A stretch of 64,000 nt of DNA from Nocardia goodfellowii (GTDB taxonomy: Bacteria; Actinomycetota; Actinomycetes; Mycobacteriales; Mycobacteriaceae). The stretch is from the NCBI RefSeq assembly GCF_017875645.1, contig NZ_JAGGMR010000001.1, forward strand, positions 5,022,001 to 5,086,000, given 5' to 3'. The position numbers and the translations under genes are program-made. This document shows positions 36,601 through 48,942 of this stretch, piece after piece (positions within the stretch are counted from its first letter, which is position 1; each line of letters opens with the position of its first letter). The notes beneath the pieces were generated by a model. That model saw nothing but the letters and a program-made list of their open reading frames with translations. It was not told where the DNA came from and made no database searches.

Positions 36601-39600
36601 GGTACCGGGCGCCGCGCGGCGAGCACGAGCGAGTACTGGCGGAGTTGTTCGCCGAAGTACTCGGCCATGATCGAGTCGGGGCGGACGACAACTTCTTCGA
36701 ACTCGGCGGTCATTCCCTGCTGGCGACCCGCCTGGCCAGCCGGATCCGTGCGGTCCTGGGGGTCGAGGTCCCGATTCGGACGGTCTTCGACGCACCGACG
36801 GTGGCGCAGTTGGCGACCCGGCTCGACACGGGTGTGCAGGTGCGCCCGCCGCTGTCGGCCGGGCAGCGGCCGGATGTGGTTCCGCTGTCCTACGCGCAGC
36901 GGCGGCTGTGGTTCATCCATCGTTTGGAAGGACCGTCCGCCACATACAACATGGCGTTGGCGGTGCGACTGCGCGGAGTCGATGTGCCGGCGTTGCGCGC
37001 CGCGATCGAGGATGTCGTGGTCCGGCACGAGAGCCTGCGCACGGTATTCGTCGACGCGGAGGGTGTGCCGTCGCAGCGGGTGCTGGACGCGAACAGTGTC
37101 GAGGTGCCGTTCGCGGAGACCGCGATGGCGGACTCGGCGCCCGCCGACCTGGACGCGGCGGTGACCGCGGCGGCCCAGTACGGGTTCGACCTGGGCGCGG
37201 AGATCCCGATCCGCGCCACCGTGTTTCGACGCGACGTCGACGACGTGGTACTGGTGTTGCTCATCCATCACATCGCCGGTGACGGCTGGTCGCTGAACCC
37301 GCTGCTGCGCGACCTGTCGGTGGCGTATGCGGCGCGCCTGGAACGCCGGGCCCCGGACTGGCGTCCGTTGCCGGTGCAGTACGTGGACTACACGCTGTGG
37401 CAGCGGAACTTGCTTGGTTCGCCGGACGATCCGCACAGCGTGCTGGCGCGACAGCTGGAGTACTGGCGCGGCGAACTCGAAGGTGTGCCCGAGCAGTTGC
37501 GGTTGCCGATGGATCGCCCGCGCCCGCGGGTCGCCAGCTACCGCGGTGACATGGCGTTCTTCGAGATCGATCCCGAACTGCGTGCGGCCGTCGAGCGATT
37601 GGCGGCGGCCGAGGGCGCGACGGTGTCGATGGTGCTGCAGTCGGCGCTGGCGGTGCTGTTGTTCAAACTCGGTGCGGGCGAGGACATTCCGATCGGCGCG
37701 CCGATCGCCGGTCGCACCGACGACGCGCTGACCGATCTGGTCGGCTTCTTCGTCAACACCTGGGTGCTGCGCGCGAACGTGGACCCGGGCGCCGCCTTCA
37801 CCGAAATCCTCGGCGGGGTGCGCGTCAAGGCGCTGGCGGGGTACGAGAATCAAGATCTGCCGTTCGAGTTGCTGGTCGAATTGCTGAACCCCGTTCGTTC
37901 GGCGGCGCACCACCCGTTGTTCCAGGTGTCGTTGGCCTTCCAGAACAACACGCTGCCGGATCTGCGGCTGGCGGGTGTGGAGATCGAGCCCCGTACCGCG
38001 CCGACCGGCACCTCGCGGTTCGATCTGTTCTTCAATGTCGCCGACGCGCCCGCCGGCGCCGGGTGGGACGGGTTCGTCGAGTACGCGACCGAACTGTTCG
38101 ACCGGTCCACCGTCGAGGCGATGGCGGCGCGCTGGGTGCGGTTGCTGCGGCAACTGGTGACCGAACCGAGTGTCCCGGTCGGGTCGATCGACGTGCTGGT
38201 GGGCGCGGAACGCGCACTGGTGCTGGACCATTGGAACGACACCGCGGTGGCGGTACCCGACACCGACCTGATCACGTTGTTCCGGGCGCGGGTCGAACGA
38301 ACACCCGACGCGCTCGCGGTAATCGGCGCGGACGCCCAGCTGAGCTATCGGGAACTGGATACCCGTGCCGCCGAGCTGGCCCGGACGCTGATGGCCCGAG
38401 GGGTGCGGCCCGATACTCTCGTCGCCGTCGCGCTGCCGCGATCGGCGGAACTGATCGTGGCGCTGGTGGCCGTGCTGAAGGCGGGCGGCGGGTATCTGCC
38501 CATCGACCCGGCGTATCCCGCCGATCGGCTGGCGTTCGTGCTGGCCGATGCCGCGCCGATGGTTGTCGTCACCGATCGGCAGACCTCGAACGCGTTGCCG
38601 CACACGGCGATACCGCAGTTGTACCTGGACGAATTCGACGCCGTCGCGGTGGCGGGAGATCCGGATCGCGCGGTCGCGATCACGCCGCAGAGTCTGGCCT
38701 ACGTGATCTACACCTCCGGATCGACCGGTGTGCCGAAAGGTGTTGGCATCACCCACCGGAACGTGGTGAGCCTGGTTGCCCAGGCCTGGCGGGCCGAGAC
38801 CGGCGACCGGGTGCTGGTGCATTCCTCGATCGCCTTCGACGCCTCGATCTATGAGATCTGGCCGGCCCTGTGCGGCGGAGCCGCGCTGGTGGTGGCGGGT
38901 GAGCAGCGCTCGGATCCGGCCGAGATCGCCCGGCTGGCGCATACCTGGTCGGTGACGAAGATGTTCACGACTCCGCCGCTGTTGTCGGCGTTGATCGAGC
39001 ACTCGGCAGCGTTGCCGGACAACCCGTTCCATAGTGTGCGCCAGCTGAACACCGGGGCCGACACGCTCACCTCCGCCCTGGTGCGGGCTATGGAACCGGA
39101 GTTCGGCGCGGTCCACATGGAGAACCTGTACGGCCCGACCGAGGCGACGATCTATGTGACGAGGTTCGTCGTACCGGCCGCGGAGCAGCTGGGCGCGGTA
39201 GTGCCGATCGGTGCGCCGGTGGCCAATTCCCATGTGTACGTGCTGGATTCATGGCTGAAGCCGGTGCCCATCGGGGTGGCCGGTGAACTGTATGTCGCCG
39301 GTGCGCAATTGGCGCGGGGGTATCACGGTAAATCGGCTCTGACCGCGTCTCGGTTTGTGGCGGACCCGTTCGGCGCGGCCAGTGGCCGGCTGTATCGGAC
39401 CGGTGATGTCGTGCGCTGGAACAGCGACGGGCACTTGGAGTTCGCGGGCCGGGTCGACGATCAGGTGAAGATCCGCGGCTTCCGGGTGGAACCCGCCGAG
39501 GTGGAAAACATTCTGGCGCAACATCCTTCGGTGTCTCGCGCCGTGGTCGTACCCCGTGACACCGAGGGCGGCGGTAAGCAATTGGTCGGCTATGTGGTCG

Positions 39601-42600
39601 CCGACAGGTCCGGGCCCGCCGTGGGCGAGGACGAATTGGTAGGTCAGTGGCGCAAGGTGTACGACGACCTATACTCCGCGGCCGAGCGGGAGAACGAGGG
39701 CGCGCTGCCCGACCTCGAATCCGACGCGGAGTTCGGCGCCGGTTTCGAGGGCTGGAACAGCAGCTATACCGGGAACCCGATTCCGCTGGAACAGATGCGG
39801 GAATGGCGCGCGGCGACCGTTGACCGGATCCGGGGGCTCAACCCCGGCCGGGTGCTCGAGATCGGCGTCGGCTCGGGCCTGCTGCTGTCCCAGGTCGCAC
39901 CGGAGTGTGCCGAATACTGGGCGACGGATCTGTCGGCCGCGACGATCACCGCGCTGCGACATCAGTTGGGCCGGCTCGACGTGGAGTGGGCCGACCGGGT
40001 CGTGCTGCGTGCCCAAGCGGCCGACGACATCGATGGTTTGCCCGAGAACTATTTCGACACAGTGGTTTTGAACTCGGTCATTCAGTATTTCCCCAGTCAC
40101 GGCTATCTCCGTAGCGTGCTGGAGCGGGTGGCGGGATTGCTGGCGCCCGGTGGTGCGGTGTTCGTGGGTGACGTGCGGAATTACGCGTTGCTGGAAGAGT
40201 TCGCCACCGCGGTGCAGGTCAGCCGCAATGGCGGTGACGATCCGGCGGCGGTGGCGGACCGGGTCCGTCGAGACATCGCCGCCGAACAAGAGTTGTTGCT
40301 GGCGCCGGAGTACTTCGCCGCGTTGGGCCGGGACGCGAGCCCGTTCGACGCCGTTGATATCCGGCTCAAGCGCGGGTACTCGGTCAATGAGCTGACGCGG
40401 TATCGCTACGACGTCGTCCTGCACAAGGCGCCGACCGACCCGTACTCGATCGCCCGCACACCGAGGGTCATCTTCCGCGACCATGATTCGCTGCGCGAAC
40501 TCTTGCGGACCCCGCACCCCGAGGGTCTGCGAGTCACCGGAATTCCGCATCTCGGCCTCACCGGCGAGGTGGACCTCACCCAGCGGATTCGGGCCGGTCG
40601 TTCCGGCCTCGACATCGCCGGCGTCGGAATCGAAGCGATGCTCGACGACGTGACCGAGCGGGCCGGGGCGGGCCTGTTGCCCGAGGATCTGTACCACCTC
40701 GGCCAGGAACACGGGTACGCGACCGCCGTCACGTGGTCCGCGCAGCCCGGGCACATGGAGGCGGCGTTCCTCGAATCCGCTGCCGTGCAAGGCCGTTCGC
40801 TGACCGATGTGTACCCCGCCCAGGGTGCGGTGAGCGGGTTGGCGAACAATCCGCAGGCGGGTCTGCTGGCCGCGGATGTGCGGCGCTGGGCGGCGGACAG
40901 GTTGCCGGAGTTCATGGTGCCCGCGACGGTGCTGGTGCTCGACGCGGTGCCGTTGACCGCGAGCGGCAAGCTCGACCGCAAGGCGCTGCCCGACCCGGAC
41001 TTCGCCTCCGCGCGGGAGTACCGCGCCCCGGGCAGCGAACGGGAACGTGTCCTGGCCGAGTTGTTCGCCGAGATCCTCGGCCTCGACCGAGTAGGAATGG
41101 ACGACGACTTCTTCGCGCTGGGCGGTCACTCGCTGCTGGCGACTCGGCTCAGCAGCCGTATTCGCGCGGTCCTGGGTGCCGAGGTGCCGATTCGCACGGT
41201 CTTCGACGCTCCCACGGTGGCCCAGCTGGCGACCCGGCTGGACGCCGAAATGCAAGTGCGCCCGGCCTTGTCGGCTCGGCCGCGGCCGCAGGTGGTTCCG
41301 TTGTCGTTCGCACAGCGGCGGCTGTGGTTCATCCACCGGCTCGAAGGTCCCTCGGCCACGTACAACATGCCGCTGGCGGTCCGGCTGACGGGCGCGTTCG
41401 ACGCGTCGGCGTTCAGCGCGGCGGTCGGTGACGTGATCGCCCGGCACGAGAGCCTGCGGACTGTTTTCGCGGAGGTCGACGGTGACCCGTCCCAGCGGGT
41501 GCTCGACGCGGGGAGTATCGAGGTGCCGGTCACGGTCACCGACCTGAACGGCGCGCCGGTCGACGAGTCGCTGACCGCGGCGATGCGGTATCGGTTCGAT
41601 CTGACAACGGAGATTCCGATCCGCGCGGACGTGTTCCGATGCGGTCCCGACGAGTGCGTGCTGGTGCTGTTGATCCATCACATCGCCGGTGACGGCTGGT
41701 CGATGGGCCCGCTGTTGCGGGACCTGGCTACGGCCTATTCGGCACGGTTGGAGCGGCGCGCGCCGCAGTGGCGACCGCTGCCCGTGCAATACGTGGACTA
41801 CACCCTGTGGCAGCGGGAGCTGCTGGGCTCGCCGAAAGACGCGGACAGCGTGCTGTCCCGGCAACTCGAGTTCTGGCGCGAAGAACTCGAAGGACTGCCC
41901 GAGCAACTGCGGTTGCCGACGGACCGGCCCCGGCCGCGAGTGGCGAGCTACCGCGGCGACATGGTGCTGTTCGGCATCGATCCCGAGCTGCGCGCGGCCA
42001 TCGAGCGATTGGCGGGTCGCGAGGGTGCGACGGTGTCGATGGTGCTGCAGTCGGCGCTGGCGGTGCTGCTGTCGAAACTCGGTGCGGGCGAGGACATTCC
42101 GATCGGCGCGCCGATCGCCGGCCGGACCGACGACGCCCTGAACGATCTGGTCGGGTTCTTCGTCAACACCTGGGTGCTGCGCGCGGCCGTCGCGCCGGGA
42201 GCGTCGTTCGGCGAACTCCTCGCCCAGGTCCGGGCGAAGGCCTTGGCCGGGTACGAGAATCAGGACCTGCCGTTCGAGTTGCTCGTCGAATTGCTCAACC
42301 CCGTTCGTTCGGCGGCGCACCATCCGCTGTTCCAGGTCTCGCTGGCGTTCCAGAACAACACCCTGCCCACCCTGGAACTGCCCGGCGTGCGATTCGAGTC
42401 CTACAACGCCTCCATCGCCGCCGCGCGCTTCGACCTGTTCTTCAATGTCGCCGACGCGCCGGCCGGTGACGGCTGGATCGGATTCGTCGAGTACGCCACG
42501 GAATTGTTCGATCGGTCCACGGTGGAGACGATGGCTGCGCGGTTCCTGCGGATACTGCGGCATGTGGTGTCGGATCAGTCGACGCCCGTGGGTGCGATCG

Positions 42601-45600
42601 AAGTGCTCGACGCCGGAGAACGCGACCGCGTGCTGCGGCACTGGAACGACACCGCCGTCGAAGTCCCCGAGACCGACCTCGTCGGGTTGATCCAGGCCCA
42701 GGTCGATCGGACACCCGACGCGGTCGCCGTAGCCTGCGGCGACACCGAGTTGACCTACCGGGACCTGGATCGCGAGGCCGATCGGCTCGCGCGCGTGCTG
42801 GTCGCGCGCGGGGTGCGCGCGGACAGTATCGTCGCGGTCGCGCTGCCCCGGACCGCGGAGCTGATCGTCGCGCTGCTGGCCGTGTTGAAGGCGGGCGGCG
42901 GCTACCTGCCGATCGATCCGGCGTATCCCTCGGACCGGTTGGCGTTCATCCTCACCGACGCGGCACCGGTCGTCGTGGTCACCGATTCGAACACCGCCCG
43001 GGTGCTGCCCGGCCCGCCGGAGCGACTCTTCTGCCTCGATACCGAGCAGCACGACACGGCGGACAGCACCGACGGTGCGGTGCCGGTTCGGCCGCTGCCA
43101 CAGCACCTGGCGTATGTGATCTACACGTCGGGTTCCACCGGGGTGCCCAAAGGCGTTGCGGTGACCCATCGCAACGTCGTGCACCTGCTCACGCAGGCAT
43201 GGCCGACGAGCGTCGAGGATCGGGTGCTCGTGCATACCTCGATCGCCTTCGACGCCTCCACCTACGAGATCTGGCCGACGCTGGCCGGTGGCGCCACGGT
43301 CGTGCTGGCCGCCGAGCAGCGTTCGGATCTGGCCGAGATCAGCCGTCTGGTGCAGGCCCGTGGTGTGACGAAGATGTTCGCCACACCGCCGATGCTGTCC
43401 GCGCTGCTCGATCACGACGAGTCCCTCAGCGGCGACCCGTTGCGGAGCGTGCGTGCGGTGATGGCCGGCGGCGCCGAGCTGACGGCCACGGTCGTACACC
43501 GGCTGAACGCGAAATACCCCGACGCTCAGGTGATCAACGGTTACGGTCCCACCGAGACGACCGCGTGCGTGACCGAATACAACGCCGGGAGCGGGGACGA
43601 CGGTGCGGTGCCGATCGGTATGCCGCGAACCAATACCCGGGTGTTCGTGCTGGATTCGTGGTTGACCCCGGTGCCGGTCGGCGTAGCGGGCGAACTGTAC
43701 GTGGCCGGTGCGCAGTTGGCGCGCGGATATCACGGCAAGCCCGGCTTGACCGCGGCTCGCTTCGTGGCCGATCCGTTCGATCCGGCCGGCGGGCGGTTGT
43801 ATCGCACCGGTGATGTCGTGCGCTGGAACGCGCACGGGCAGCTGGAGTTCGCGGGCCGCGTCGATGACCAGGTGAAGATCCGGGGCTTCCGGGTGGAGCC
43901 CGCCGAGGTGGAAGCCGTGCTGGCGCAGCATCCCGCGGTGTCCCGCGCCGTTGTAGTGGCGCGCGATGCCGACGCCGGTGGCGCGCAGTTGGTCGGCTAC
44001 GTGGTCGCCGACCGGTCCGGGCCGGTCATGGGAGAAGACGAATTGGTGGGTCAGTGGCGACGGGTCTATGACGACCTGTATTCCGCCGCGGACCGTGGTG
44101 CCGGCAACGGCCACCGGGACGAGCCCGCCGCGCCGCCCACCGAGCCGACCGGAGCCGGGTTCGGTGCGGACTTCGGCGGCTGGAACAGCAGCTACACCGG
44201 CAATCCCATTCCGCTGGCCCAGATGCGGGAGTGGCGCTCGGCCACCGTCGACAGCATTCGGGAGTTGCGACCGCGGCGAGTGCTCGAGATCGGTGTGGGT
44301 TCGGGCTTGGTGCTGTCGCAGGTGGCGCCGGACTGCGCGGAATACTGGGCCACGGATTTCTCGGCCGCCACCATCGGCGTGCTGCGCCGGCAGTTGGACG
44401 AATTCGACGCGGAGTTGGCTGAGCGCGTCACGCTGCGTGCGCAGGCGGCCGACGAGTTGGACGGGCTGCCGGAAAACTATTTCGACACTGTGGTGCTGAA
44501 CTCCGTCATCCAGTACTTCCCCGGCGAGCAGTACCTTCGCCGGGTGCTGCGGGGAATCCTGCGGCTGCTGGCCCCGGGTGGCTCGATCTTCCTGGGTGAC
44601 GTCCGCAATCTCGGCCTGCTCGAGCAGTTCACTACCGCGGTGCAGATCAGCCGCAACGGCGGTGAGGACCCCGTGCTGGTCGAGGAACGCGTCCGCCGGG
44701 ACATCGCGGCGGAGAAGGAACTGCTGCTGGCGCCGGAGTATTTCCTCGCGCTGAGTAGTGACCTCGGGCTCGGTGCGGTCGATATCGAGCTCAAACGCGG
44801 CTACTCGGTCAACGAGCTGACCCGTTATCGCTACGACGTGGTCCTGCGCAAGCCCGCCGGGACACCGCTGTCGGTCGCCGCGATTCCGAAAGTCGAGTTC
44901 CGCGACCAGGATTCGCTGTACGAACTGTTGCGCGCGGACCATCCCGACGGAATTCGCGTCACGGGGATCCCGCATGCCGGACTGACCGGTCAGCTCGCGG
45001 TCACCGACCGCATCCGGGCGGGTCTTCCGGTCTCGGCCGGTGACGGGTCCGGGTTGCTCGCGGCCGATTTCGAGGGCACCCTCGACGTCATCTCCGAACG
45101 GGCGGACGCGGGTCTGTTGCCCGAGGACCTGCACGTGCTGGGTCGCAAACTCGACTACACGACCGCGGTCACGTGGTCCGCGCAGCCGGGGCGGATGGAC
45201 GCGGTCTTCCTCGAATCCGCGGTGGCGCGGGAACAGCCGCTGACCGATGTGTATCTGCCGGCGAGCACGGTCGGCGATCCGGCCGACTACGCCAACAGTC
45301 CCCAGGACACGCTGCTGCCCGTCGCGGTCCGGGGGTTCGTGGCCGAGCGCCTGCCCGACTTCATGGTGCCGGCGGTGGTGATGGTGATCGACTCCGTGCC
45401 GTTGACACCCAACGGCAAACTCGATCGCGCGGCGCTGCCGGCCCCGGAGTGGGTGTCCGCGAGCAAATATCGAGCGCCGCGCACGGACCAGGAACGAACC
45501 TTGGCGGAATTGTTCGCCGAGATTCTGGGTGTCGGACGCGTCGGTATCGACGACAGCTTCTTCGCACTGGGTGGCCATTCCCTGTTGGCGACCCGTCTGA

Positions 45601-45755
45601 CCAGTCGAATCCGGGCAGTGCTCGGTGTCGAAGTGCCGATCCGCGTGATGTTCGAGGCGGCCACCGTCGCCGAACTCGCCGCGAGGTGGCCGCAGCTCGC
45701 GCCGTCTCGCCGACCGGCTCTGCGCAGGATGAATCGAGAGGTGAGTTACCAGTGA
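30552..45755 (+). CDS. Nonribosomal peptide synthetase, four modules (C-A-PCP, C-A-PCP, C-A-nMT-PCP, C-A-nMT-PCP)
   Basis: This 5067-aa cytoplasmic megasynthase builds the first four residues of a peptide. Approximate domains by residue: C1 10-430, A1 450-955, PCP1 965-1040, C2 1055-1490, A2 1510-2010, PCP2 2020-2090, C3 2105-2540, A3 with inserted N-methyltransferase 2560-3485, PCP3 3495-3560, C4 3580-4015, A4 with nMT 4035-4960, PCP4 4975-5045. Phosphopantetheine serines are S1002, S2055, S3527 and S5010 (GGHS). Condensation histidine motifs start at H138, H1183, H2239 and H3709. SAM loops VLEIGVGSG start at residues 3101 and 4577. The ATG at 30552 has GAGCGAGGG just upstream. There is no C-terminal docking helix; the gene ends in the PCP-C linker, overlapping the next gene by GTGA. 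The product is unknown. Confidence 0.96.
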   Translation: MQTENKIQQRGLTSIQKELWLAHELSDIPNNCIVYADIRAELEIGRFVAAVRQVFAESEALAVNFVSAADGPVQVERDIRDWKPAYLDLTDRSDSEAAAFEYMSGQRALGFDLERDPLLRVALLKVGAAHHVLMMCFHHIIMDGVGVVTWTQRVLDVYGAAIGETPAAPPDFVSVEEILDSDRAYRRDRQAIDREYWQRTISAGTEPLRLPGSAEIDAVPGRVGCTRSISGAELQELFGSAQSIGVRLPYLLMSVAAAAIQRYAARDEFCVQMPVSNQTAIARRTPCQLSDTVPLPVRTSANLSLGELAERIHDTIASAKEHLRYGMSNIRRDTKIATTDAFGPVVNVMSFFGALRMVDGEADLQVFSAGTSGDLSIIFSYERQASRGGYLRLEGDAQLYTEDDLRGYLETIGRYLRQAIADPRVLIGTVDILGAERARVLELWNDTATPVDPAATLAGLFEDRAAQSPDAVAVVSGGAELTYGELDRRAEQIARTLVSRGVRPDSVVAVALPRSVELIIAIVAVVKAGGAYLPVDPAYPPERLAFVLGDAAPVAVLTDAATSKALPPSAAPLILLEAAEAEGTGAARAALPRPGNLAYLIYTSGSTGTPKGVAVTHANAASLFLSTAKWCQFGAGDVWAWCHSQAFDFSVWEIWGALLYGGRVVVVPWDVVRTPAQLWDLVVEAGVTVLNQTPSAFHALAEARAAGGRTQSALRMVIFGGEALNPAHLDRWYSAGDGGPALVNMYGITETTVHVTKLDLVAAHGARGGSPIGTPLANMRVYVLDSGLAPTPIGVSGELYVAGAQLARGYQGRSGLTATRFVADPFDAAGGGRLYRTGDVARWTAAGELEFVGRADDQVKVRGFRIEPGEIETALARHPAVARAVVVARDTDGGKQLVAYVVTDHDDAEARASLGAELRRFAAERLPEFMVPAAVMVIDSMPLTANGKLDRAALPAPALVASARYRAPRGARERVLAELFGEVLGQDRVGVDDSFFELGGHSLSATQLISRIRAVLGVEVPIRTVFDAPTVAQLATRLDTGVRVRPMLSVRQRPDVVPLSFAQRRLWFIHRLEGPSATYNVPLTARLTGAFDVSAFAAAVDDVVARHESLRTVYVETDGVPAQRVVGLDSVEVPLLVTDVAPAEVEAAVAEASRYRFDLSAEIPVRVSVIRCGDDWMLVFLLHHIAADGWSATTLLRDLSAAYEARLANRATQWRPLPVHYVDYALWQQELLGSPTDPKSMLSQQLDYWRAELAGLPEQLRLPTDRPRPRVASYRGDMVLFTVDAETRGAVERLAADEGATVSMVLQSALAVLLFKLGAGEDIPIGAPIAGRTDDALTDLVGFFVNTWVLRAPVAPSASFSEVLARVRAKALAAYENQDAPFDLLVELLNPARSAAHHPLFQVLLTLQDNPLPTLALPGVAVDPRPLTSTTSRFDLTFNIGETPAGAAPGGWDGFIEYATDLFDRSTIEATAARLVRILRHIVSDPGTQVGSIDVLGDDERELVLRRWNDTTVSAESRGTVVELFAARAAASPEAAAVVGSDGELSYRELDTRSERLARVLLARGVRPDAIVAVALPRSANLIVALLAVLKAGGGYLPIDPAYPSDRLAFILADAAPAVVLTDHDTAPGLPHTATTHLYLDALDDSGADVCDPAGTVRPEGLAYLIYTSGSTGVPKGVAVTHHNLRNLASQGWSTGPGERVLMHSSVAFDASTYEVWPALISGGAVVVAGAERSDPGEITTLIADCAVTRMFVTPALLSAVLDYADDLPGNVFRSLKQVIAGGAELTPALVGRLQGRADGVIVTNGYGPTETTVFATVFCADAISDTDMSVPIGSALAGMRTYVLDSALAPVPVGVPGELYVAGAQLARGYHGKAGLTAARFVADPFDPAGGRLYRTGDVVRWNAQGQLEFAGRFDDQVKIRGFRVEPGEVEAVLAQHPSVLRAAVVAREVGPAGKQLIGYVVADETGAEIRRFAAERLPDFMVPAVVMVLDEMPLTANGKLDRAGLPDPELVSSVGYRAPRGEHERVLAELFAEVLGHDRVGADDNFFELGGHSLLATRLASRIRAVLGVEVPIRTVFDAPTVAQLATRLDTGVQVRPPLSAGQRPDVVPLSYAQRRLWFIHRLEGPSATYNMALAVRLRGVDVPALRAAIEDVVVRHESLRTVFVDAEGVPSQRVLDANSVEVPFAETAMADSAPADLDAAVTAAAQYGFDLGAEIPIRATVFRRDVDDVVLVLLIHHIAGDGWSLNPLLRDLSVAYAARLERRAPDWRPLPVQYVDYTLWQRNLLGSPDDPHSVLARQLEYWRGELEGVPEQLRLPMDRPRPRVASYRGDMAFFEIDPELRAAVERLAAAEGATVSMVLQSALAVLLFKLGAGEDIPIGAPIAGRTDDALTDLVGFFVNTWVLRANVDPGAAFTEILGGVRVKALAGYENQDLPFELLVELLNPVRSAAHHPLFQVSLAFQNNTLPDLRLAGVEIEPRTAPTGTSRFDLFFNVADAPAGAGWDGFVEYATELFDRSTVEAMAARWVRLLRQLVTEPSVPVGSIDVLVGAERALVLDHWNDTAVAVPDTDLITLFRARVERTPDALAVIGADAQLSYRELDTRAAELARTLMARGVRPDTLVAVALPRSAELIVALVAVLKAGGGYLPIDPAYPADRLAFVLADAAPMVVVTDRQTSNALPHTAIPQLYLDEFDAVAVAGDPDRAVAITPQSLAYVIYTSGSTGVPKGVGITHRNVVSLVAQAWRAETGDRVLVHSSIAFDASIYEIWPALCGGAALVVAGEQRSDPAEIARLAHTWSVTKMFTTPPLLSALIEHSAALPDNPFHSVRQLNTGADTLTSALVRAMEPEFGAVHMENLYGPTEATIYVTRFVVPAAEQLGAVVPIGAPVANSHVYVLDSWLKPVPIGVAGELYVAGAQLARGYHGKSALTASRFVADPFGAASGRLYRTGDVVRWNSDGHLEFAGRVDDQVKIRGFRVEPAEVENILAQHPSVSRAVVVPRDTEGGGKQLVGYVVADRSGPAVGEDELVGQWRKVYDDLYSAAERENEGALPDLESDAEFGAGFEGWNSSYTGNPIPLEQMREWRAATVDRIRGLNPGRVLEIGVGSGLLLSQVAPECAEYWATDLSAATITALRHQLGRLDVEWADRVVLRAQAADDIDGLPENYFDTVVLNSVIQYFPSHGYLRSVLERVAGLLAPGGAVFVGDVRNYALLEEFATAVQVSRNGGDDPAAVADRVRRDIAAEQELLLAPEYFAALGRDASPFDAVDIRLKRGYSVNELTRYRYDVVLHKAPTDPYSIARTPRVIFRDHDSLRELLRTPHPEGLRVTGIPHLGLTGEVDLTQRIRAGRSGLDIAGVGIEAMLDDVTERAGAGLLPEDLYHLGQEHGYATAVTWSAQPGHMEAAFLESAAVQGRSLTDVYPAQGAVSGLANNPQAGLLAADVRRWAADRLPEFMVPATVLVLDAVPLTASGKLDRKALPDPDFASAREYRAPGSERERVLAELFAEILGLDRVGMDDDFFALGGHSLLATRLSSRIRAVLGAEVPIRTVFDAPTVAQLATRLDAEMQVRPALSARPRPQVVPLSFAQRRLWFIHRLEGPSATYNMPLAVRLTGAFDASAFSAAVGDVIARHESLRTVFAEVDGDPSQRVLDAGSIEVPVTVTDLNGAPVDESLTAAMRYRFDLTTEIPIRADVFRCGPDECVLVLLIHHIAGDGWSMGPLLRDLATAYSARLERRAPQWRPLPVQYVDYTLWQRELLGSPKDADSVLSRQLEFWREELEGLPEQLRLPTDRPRPRVASYRGDMVLFGIDPELRAAIERLAGREGATVSMVLQSALAVLLSKLGAGEDIPIGAPIAGRTDDALNDLVGFFVNTWVLRAAVAPGASFGELLAQVRAKALAGYENQDLPFELLVELLNPVRSAAHHPLFQVSLAFQNNTLPTLELPGVRFESYNASIAAARFDLFFNVADAPAGDGWIGFVEYATELFDRSTVETMAARFLRILRHVVSDQSTPVGAIEVLDAGERDRVLRHWNDTAVEVPETDLVGLIQAQVDRTPDAVAVACGDTELTYRDLDREADRLARVLVARGVRADSIVAVALPRTAELIVALLAVLKAGGGYLPIDPAYPSDRLAFILTDAAPVVVVTDSNTARVLPGPPERLFCLDTEQHDTADSTDGAVPVRPLPQHLAYVIYTSGSTGVPKGVAVTHRNVVHLLTQAWPTSVEDRVLVHTSIAFDASTYEIWPTLAGGATVVLAAEQRSDLAEISRLVQARGVTKMFATPPMLSALLDHDESLSGDPLRSVRAVMAGGAELTATVVHRLNAKYPDAQVINGYGPTETTACVTEYNAGSGDDGAVPIGMPRTNTRVFVLDSWLTPVPVGVAGELYVAGAQLARGYHGKPGLTAARFVADPFDPAGGRLYRTGDVVRWNAHGQLEFAGRVDDQVKIRGFRVEPAEVEAVLAQHPAVSRAVVVARDADAGGAQLVGYVVADRSGPVMGEDELVGQWRRVYDDLYSAADRGAGNGHRDEPAAPPTEPTGAGFGADFGGWNSSYTGNPIPLAQMREWRSATVDSIRELRPRRVLEIGVGSGLVLSQVAPDCAEYWATDFSAATIGVLRRQLDEFDAELAERVTLRAQAADELDGLPENYFDTVVLNSVIQYFPGEQYLRRVLRGILRLLAPGGSIFLGDVRNLGLLEQFTTAVQISRNGGEDPVLVEERVRRDIAAEKELLLAPEYFLALSSDLGLGAVDIELKRGYSVNELTRYRYDVVLRKPAGTPLSVAAIPKVEFRDQDSLYELLRADHPDGIRVTGIPHAGLTGQLAVTDRIRAGLPVSAGDGSGLLAADFEGTLDVISERADAGLLPEDLHVLGRKLDYTTAVTWSAQPGRMDAVFLESAVAREQPLTDVYLPASTVGDPADYANSPQDTLLPVAVRGFVAERLPDFMVPAVVMVIDSVPLTPNGKLDRAALPAPEWVSASKYRAPRTDQERTLAELFAEILGVGRVGIDDSFFALGGHSLLATRLTSRIRAVLGVEVPIRVMFEAATVAELAARWPQLAPSRRPALRRMNREVSYQ
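33676..36833 (+). other. NRPS module 2: C, A, PCP
   Basis: The C domain has an intact HHIAADG motif. The A pocket reads D-A-Y-F-I-G-G-V-F-K. F278 and the small G301/G322 suggest an aliphatic residue of the valine/isoleucine kind, though this exact code is not one I can match. The core between motifs A3 and A5 is nearly identical to that of module 8 (see repeat entries), so residues 2 and 8 should be the same. Confidence 0.8.
35541..35909 (+). repeat. A2 core block, copy 1 of a 369-bp near-identical repeat
   Basis: This block spans motif A3 ([11 protein letters not shown]) to about A5 and matches 60101-60469 at constant offset (24,560 bp) with about a dozen differences. Its codons end in T far more often (GTT, GAT, GCT, CAT) than in flanking DNA. 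Similarity falls sharply on both sides. Confidence 0.85.
36834..41250 (+). other. NRPS module 3: C, A with N-methyltransferase insert, PCP
   Basis: C has HHIAGDG. The A pocket reads D-A-Y-F-N-G-L-I-Y-K, unassigned. An N-methyltransferase of about 400 residues is inserted between core motifs A8 and A9. It opens near [19 protein letters not shown], carries [19 protein letters not shown] and ends after [14 protein letters not shown] plus an alpha/beta tail; the A9/A10 part [10 protein letters not shown]...GKLDRK resumes after it. Residue 3 is predicted N-methylated. Confidence 0.85.
41251..45755 (+). other. NRPS module 4: C, A with N-methyltransferase insert, PCP
   Basis: C has HHIAGDG. The A pocket reads D-A-Y-F-M-G-G-A-C-K, unassigned, same class as module 6. 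The nMT insert is a close paralogue of that in module 3 ([43 protein letters not shown]). Residue 4 is predicted N-methylated. PCP4 (S5010) is followed by only about 35 residues before the stop. Confidence 0.85.
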
Positions 45756-45760
45756 TTCCG
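45736..45760 (+). promoter_or_regulatory. GTGA overlap and internal ribosome site joining the two NRPS genes
   Basis: The stop TGA of the first gene (45753-45755) shares bases with the GTG start of the second (45752-45754), and GAGAGGTGAG at 45736-45745 is a ribosome site just before it. The second protein would begin directly at the C-domain C1 motif ([13 protein letters not shown]). Reading the second frame backwards gives [12 protein letters not shown], a normal PCP-C linker end, which hints that the two frames were once one. Confidence 0.7.
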
Positions 45761-48700
45761 TTGTCGTTCGCCCAGCGCCGGTTGTGGTTCATCCACCGCT
45801 TGGAGGGGCCCTCCGCCACCTACAACATGCCGTTGACGGTCCGGCTGGCGGGCGCGTTCGAGGCGCCCGCCTTCGCGGCGGCGGTCACCGATGTCGTTGC
45901 CCGGCACGAGAGTTTGCGGACCATCTTCGTCGAATCCGACGGTGTGCCCGCCCAGCAGGTCCTCGAGCTCGACCAGATCGAGGTCCCCGTGACCGTCACC
46001 GACGTCGCGCCCGACGAGTTGGCCAGGGCGGTGACCGCGGCGACGGGCTACGCGTTCGATCTGTCCTCGGAGATCCCCATCCGTACCACCGTGTTCCGGT
46101 GCGGTGACGACGAGTGCGTGCTCGTGCTGCTGATCCACCACATCGCGGGCGACGGCTGGTCGATGACGCCGTTGCTGCGGGATCTGTCCGAGGCGTACGC
46201 GGCGCGCCGGCAGGGCCGGAAACCGGAGTGGGAACCGCTGCCGGTGCAGTACGTGGACTACACGCTGTGGCAGCAGGAGCTGTTGGGCTCGCCGTCCGAT
46301 CCGGAGAGCCTGCTGTCCCGGCAATTCGATTACTGGCGTAGCGAACTCGACGGACTGCCGGAGCAATTGCGCCTGCCGACGGACCGGCCGCGGCCGCGGG
46401 TGGCGAGCTATGCGGGCGACCTGCTGGTCCGCGGTATCGACGGCCGGACCCGGGCTGGGTTGGAGCGATTGGCCGCCCGCGAAGGCGCGACCGCGTCGAT
46501 GGTGTTACAGTCGGCGCTGGCCGTTTTGTTGTTCAAACTCGGTGCGGGGGAGGACATTCCGATCGGCTCGCCGATCGCCGGGCGCACCGATGACGCCCTG
46601 AACGATCTGGTCGGATTCTTCATCAATACCTGGGTGCTGCGCACGCGGGTGTCCGGCACGGTGTCGTTCACCGAGATCCTCGGCCAGGTCAAGGCCAAAG
46701 CGCTGGCCGCCTACGAGAATCAGGAGCTCCCGTTCGAGCTGCTGGTGGAGCTGCTCAACCCCGCTCGTTCGGCGGCGCATCATCCCCTGTTCCAGGTGCT
46801 GCTGAGCATGCAGAACAACGTCGCGCCCACGCTGGAATTGGCGGGGGTCGGGTTCGAACCCTATGTCTTGGACGCCAAGACCTCCCGCTTCGATCTGACC
46901 TTCAACATCGGTGAATCGATCGCCGCCGAGCACACCAACGGCGACGTTCCCGGCTGGGATATGAACATCGAATACTCGACGGACCTGTTCGACCGGTCCA
47001 CGGTCGAGGCGATGGCGACGCGGTTCGTTCGGATTCTGCGCTCGATCGCCGCGGATCCGGATGTGCCGGTGGGGTCGATCGATGTGCTCGAGGACGAGGA
47101 ACGGGTGCGGGTGCTGGACCGGTGGAATGCCACCGGTCTCGAAGTTCCCGAAACGACGCTCGTGGAATTGTTTCAGGCGCGGGTAGATCGGGCGCCGGAG
47201 ACGGTCGCGGTCGTCTGCGGTGACACCGAGCTGACCTACGGCGAGCTGGACCTTCGGGCAGATCGGCTGGCGGATGCCTTGGTGGCGCTCGGGGTGGGGC
47301 CCGACAGCATCGTCGCGGTCGCGCTGCCGCGATCGGCCGAGTTGCTCGTGGCCCTGTTGGCGGTGTCGAAGGCGGGTGGCGGATATCTGCCGATCGACCC
47401 GGCGTATCCCTCGGACCGGCTGGCTTTCGTCCTCGACGACGCCGCGCCGGTCGCCGTGGTGACCGATCGAGCAACTGCGAAGGTGTTGCCGGACAACGCG
47501 ATTCCGCGTCTCCACCTCGAGGAGGTCGATGCGGCGCGGCGTCCGGCGGCCGTGTCCCGCCGACTTCCGGTCTCGCGGAATTTGGCTTATGTGATCTACA
47601 CGTCGGGTTCGACCGGTGTGCCGAAAGGTGTGGGTATTACCCACCATAACGTGGTGAACCTGGTCGCTCAGGCGTGGTCGGTTGCCTCCGGTGACCGGGT
47701 GCTGATGCATTCGTCGATCGCTTTCGACGCGTCGACCTATGAGATCTGGCCTGCTCTGTGCGGCGGAGCCACGCTGGTGGTCGCCGCCGAGCAGCGCTCG
47801 GACCCGGCCGAGATCACGCGTCTGGTCGAAAACCATTCGGTGACACAGCTGTTCGCGACTCCGCCGTTGCTGGCGGCGTTGGTCGAGCATTCGAGTTCCC
47901 TGCCGGGCAGTCCGCTGCACAGTCTGCGGGAGGTGCATACCGGAGCCGACACGCTCGCCGCGGGACTGGTGCGTGCGGTGCACACCGAGTTCGGTGCTGT
48001 CCAACTCGCGAATCTGTACGGTCCGACCGAGGCGACGGTCGATGTGACGGCGTATCGCGTGCCGCACGGCGGCTCGGACACGGTGGTGCCCATCGGTGCA
48101 CCCGTGGCCAATATGCGGGCCTACGTGCTGGATTCATCGTTGGCGCCGGTGCCGATCGGGGTCGCCGGGGAGTTGTACGTGGCCGGTGCGCAATTGGCGC
48201 GGGGTTATCACGGCAAGCCCGGATTGACCGCGGCGCGCTTTGTCGCCGACCCGTTCGATCCGGATGCGGGCCGGTTGTATCGCACCGGTGATGTCGTGCG
48301 CTGGAATGCCGACGGGCAGTTGGAGTTCGCGGGCCGGGTCGATGATCAGGTGAAGATCCGTGGTTTCCGGGTGGAGCCGGGCGAGGTCGAAACCGTTCTG
48401 GCGCAACATCCTTCGGTATCCCAGGCCGTGGTGGTCGCGCGCGACACCGAGACCGGCGGCAAACAGTTGGTCGGCTATGTGGTCGCCGATCGCCGGTCCG
48501 CCGAGGGCGAGGTCCGTGCCGAGGGGAACGGTCAGGCCGATGCGGGGGAACTCGACGGTGCGGAGGTGCGGCGGTTCGCCGCCGAGCGGCTGCCGGACTT
48601 CATGGTGCCGATGGTGGTGCTGGTCATCGACGCGGTGCCGCTGACCGCCACCGGCAAGCTCGATCGCGCGGCGTTGCCGGTCCCGGACCTGAGGTCGGTC

Positions 48701-48942
48701 CTGCGCTACCGGGCGCCACGCACCCCCGAGGAACACCGGTTGGCGGAGCTGTACGCCGACATCCTCGGGCTCGACCAGGTCGGCGTCGACGACAGCTTCT
48801 TCGCGCTCGGCGGCCATTCGCTGCTGGCCACTCGCCTGGCCAGCCGGATCCGCGCGGAGCTGGGAGCCGAGGTCGCGATCCGGACCATCTTCGACGCGCC
48901 CACGGTGGCGCAGTTGGCGACCCGGCTCGACACCGGAGTGCC
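45752..48942 (+). other. NRPS module 5: C, A, PCP
   Basis: The C domain begins at the start codon itself; HHIAGDG starts at residue 129. The A pocket reads D-A-Y-F-H-G-L-V-D-K, unassigned, in the class with TGAD(T/S)L and NLYGPTEAT shared with modules 3, 7 and 9. PCP5 Ser1023 in GGHS. Confidence 0.82.

Noticed and set aside
30552..45755. Match to peptidolipin-type lipopeptide synthetases (Thr first, acyl start)
   Set aside because: At least nine modules with N-methylation at 3 and 4 and D at 6 and 7 do not fit the seven-residue pattern I recall; kept only as a superficial similarity.
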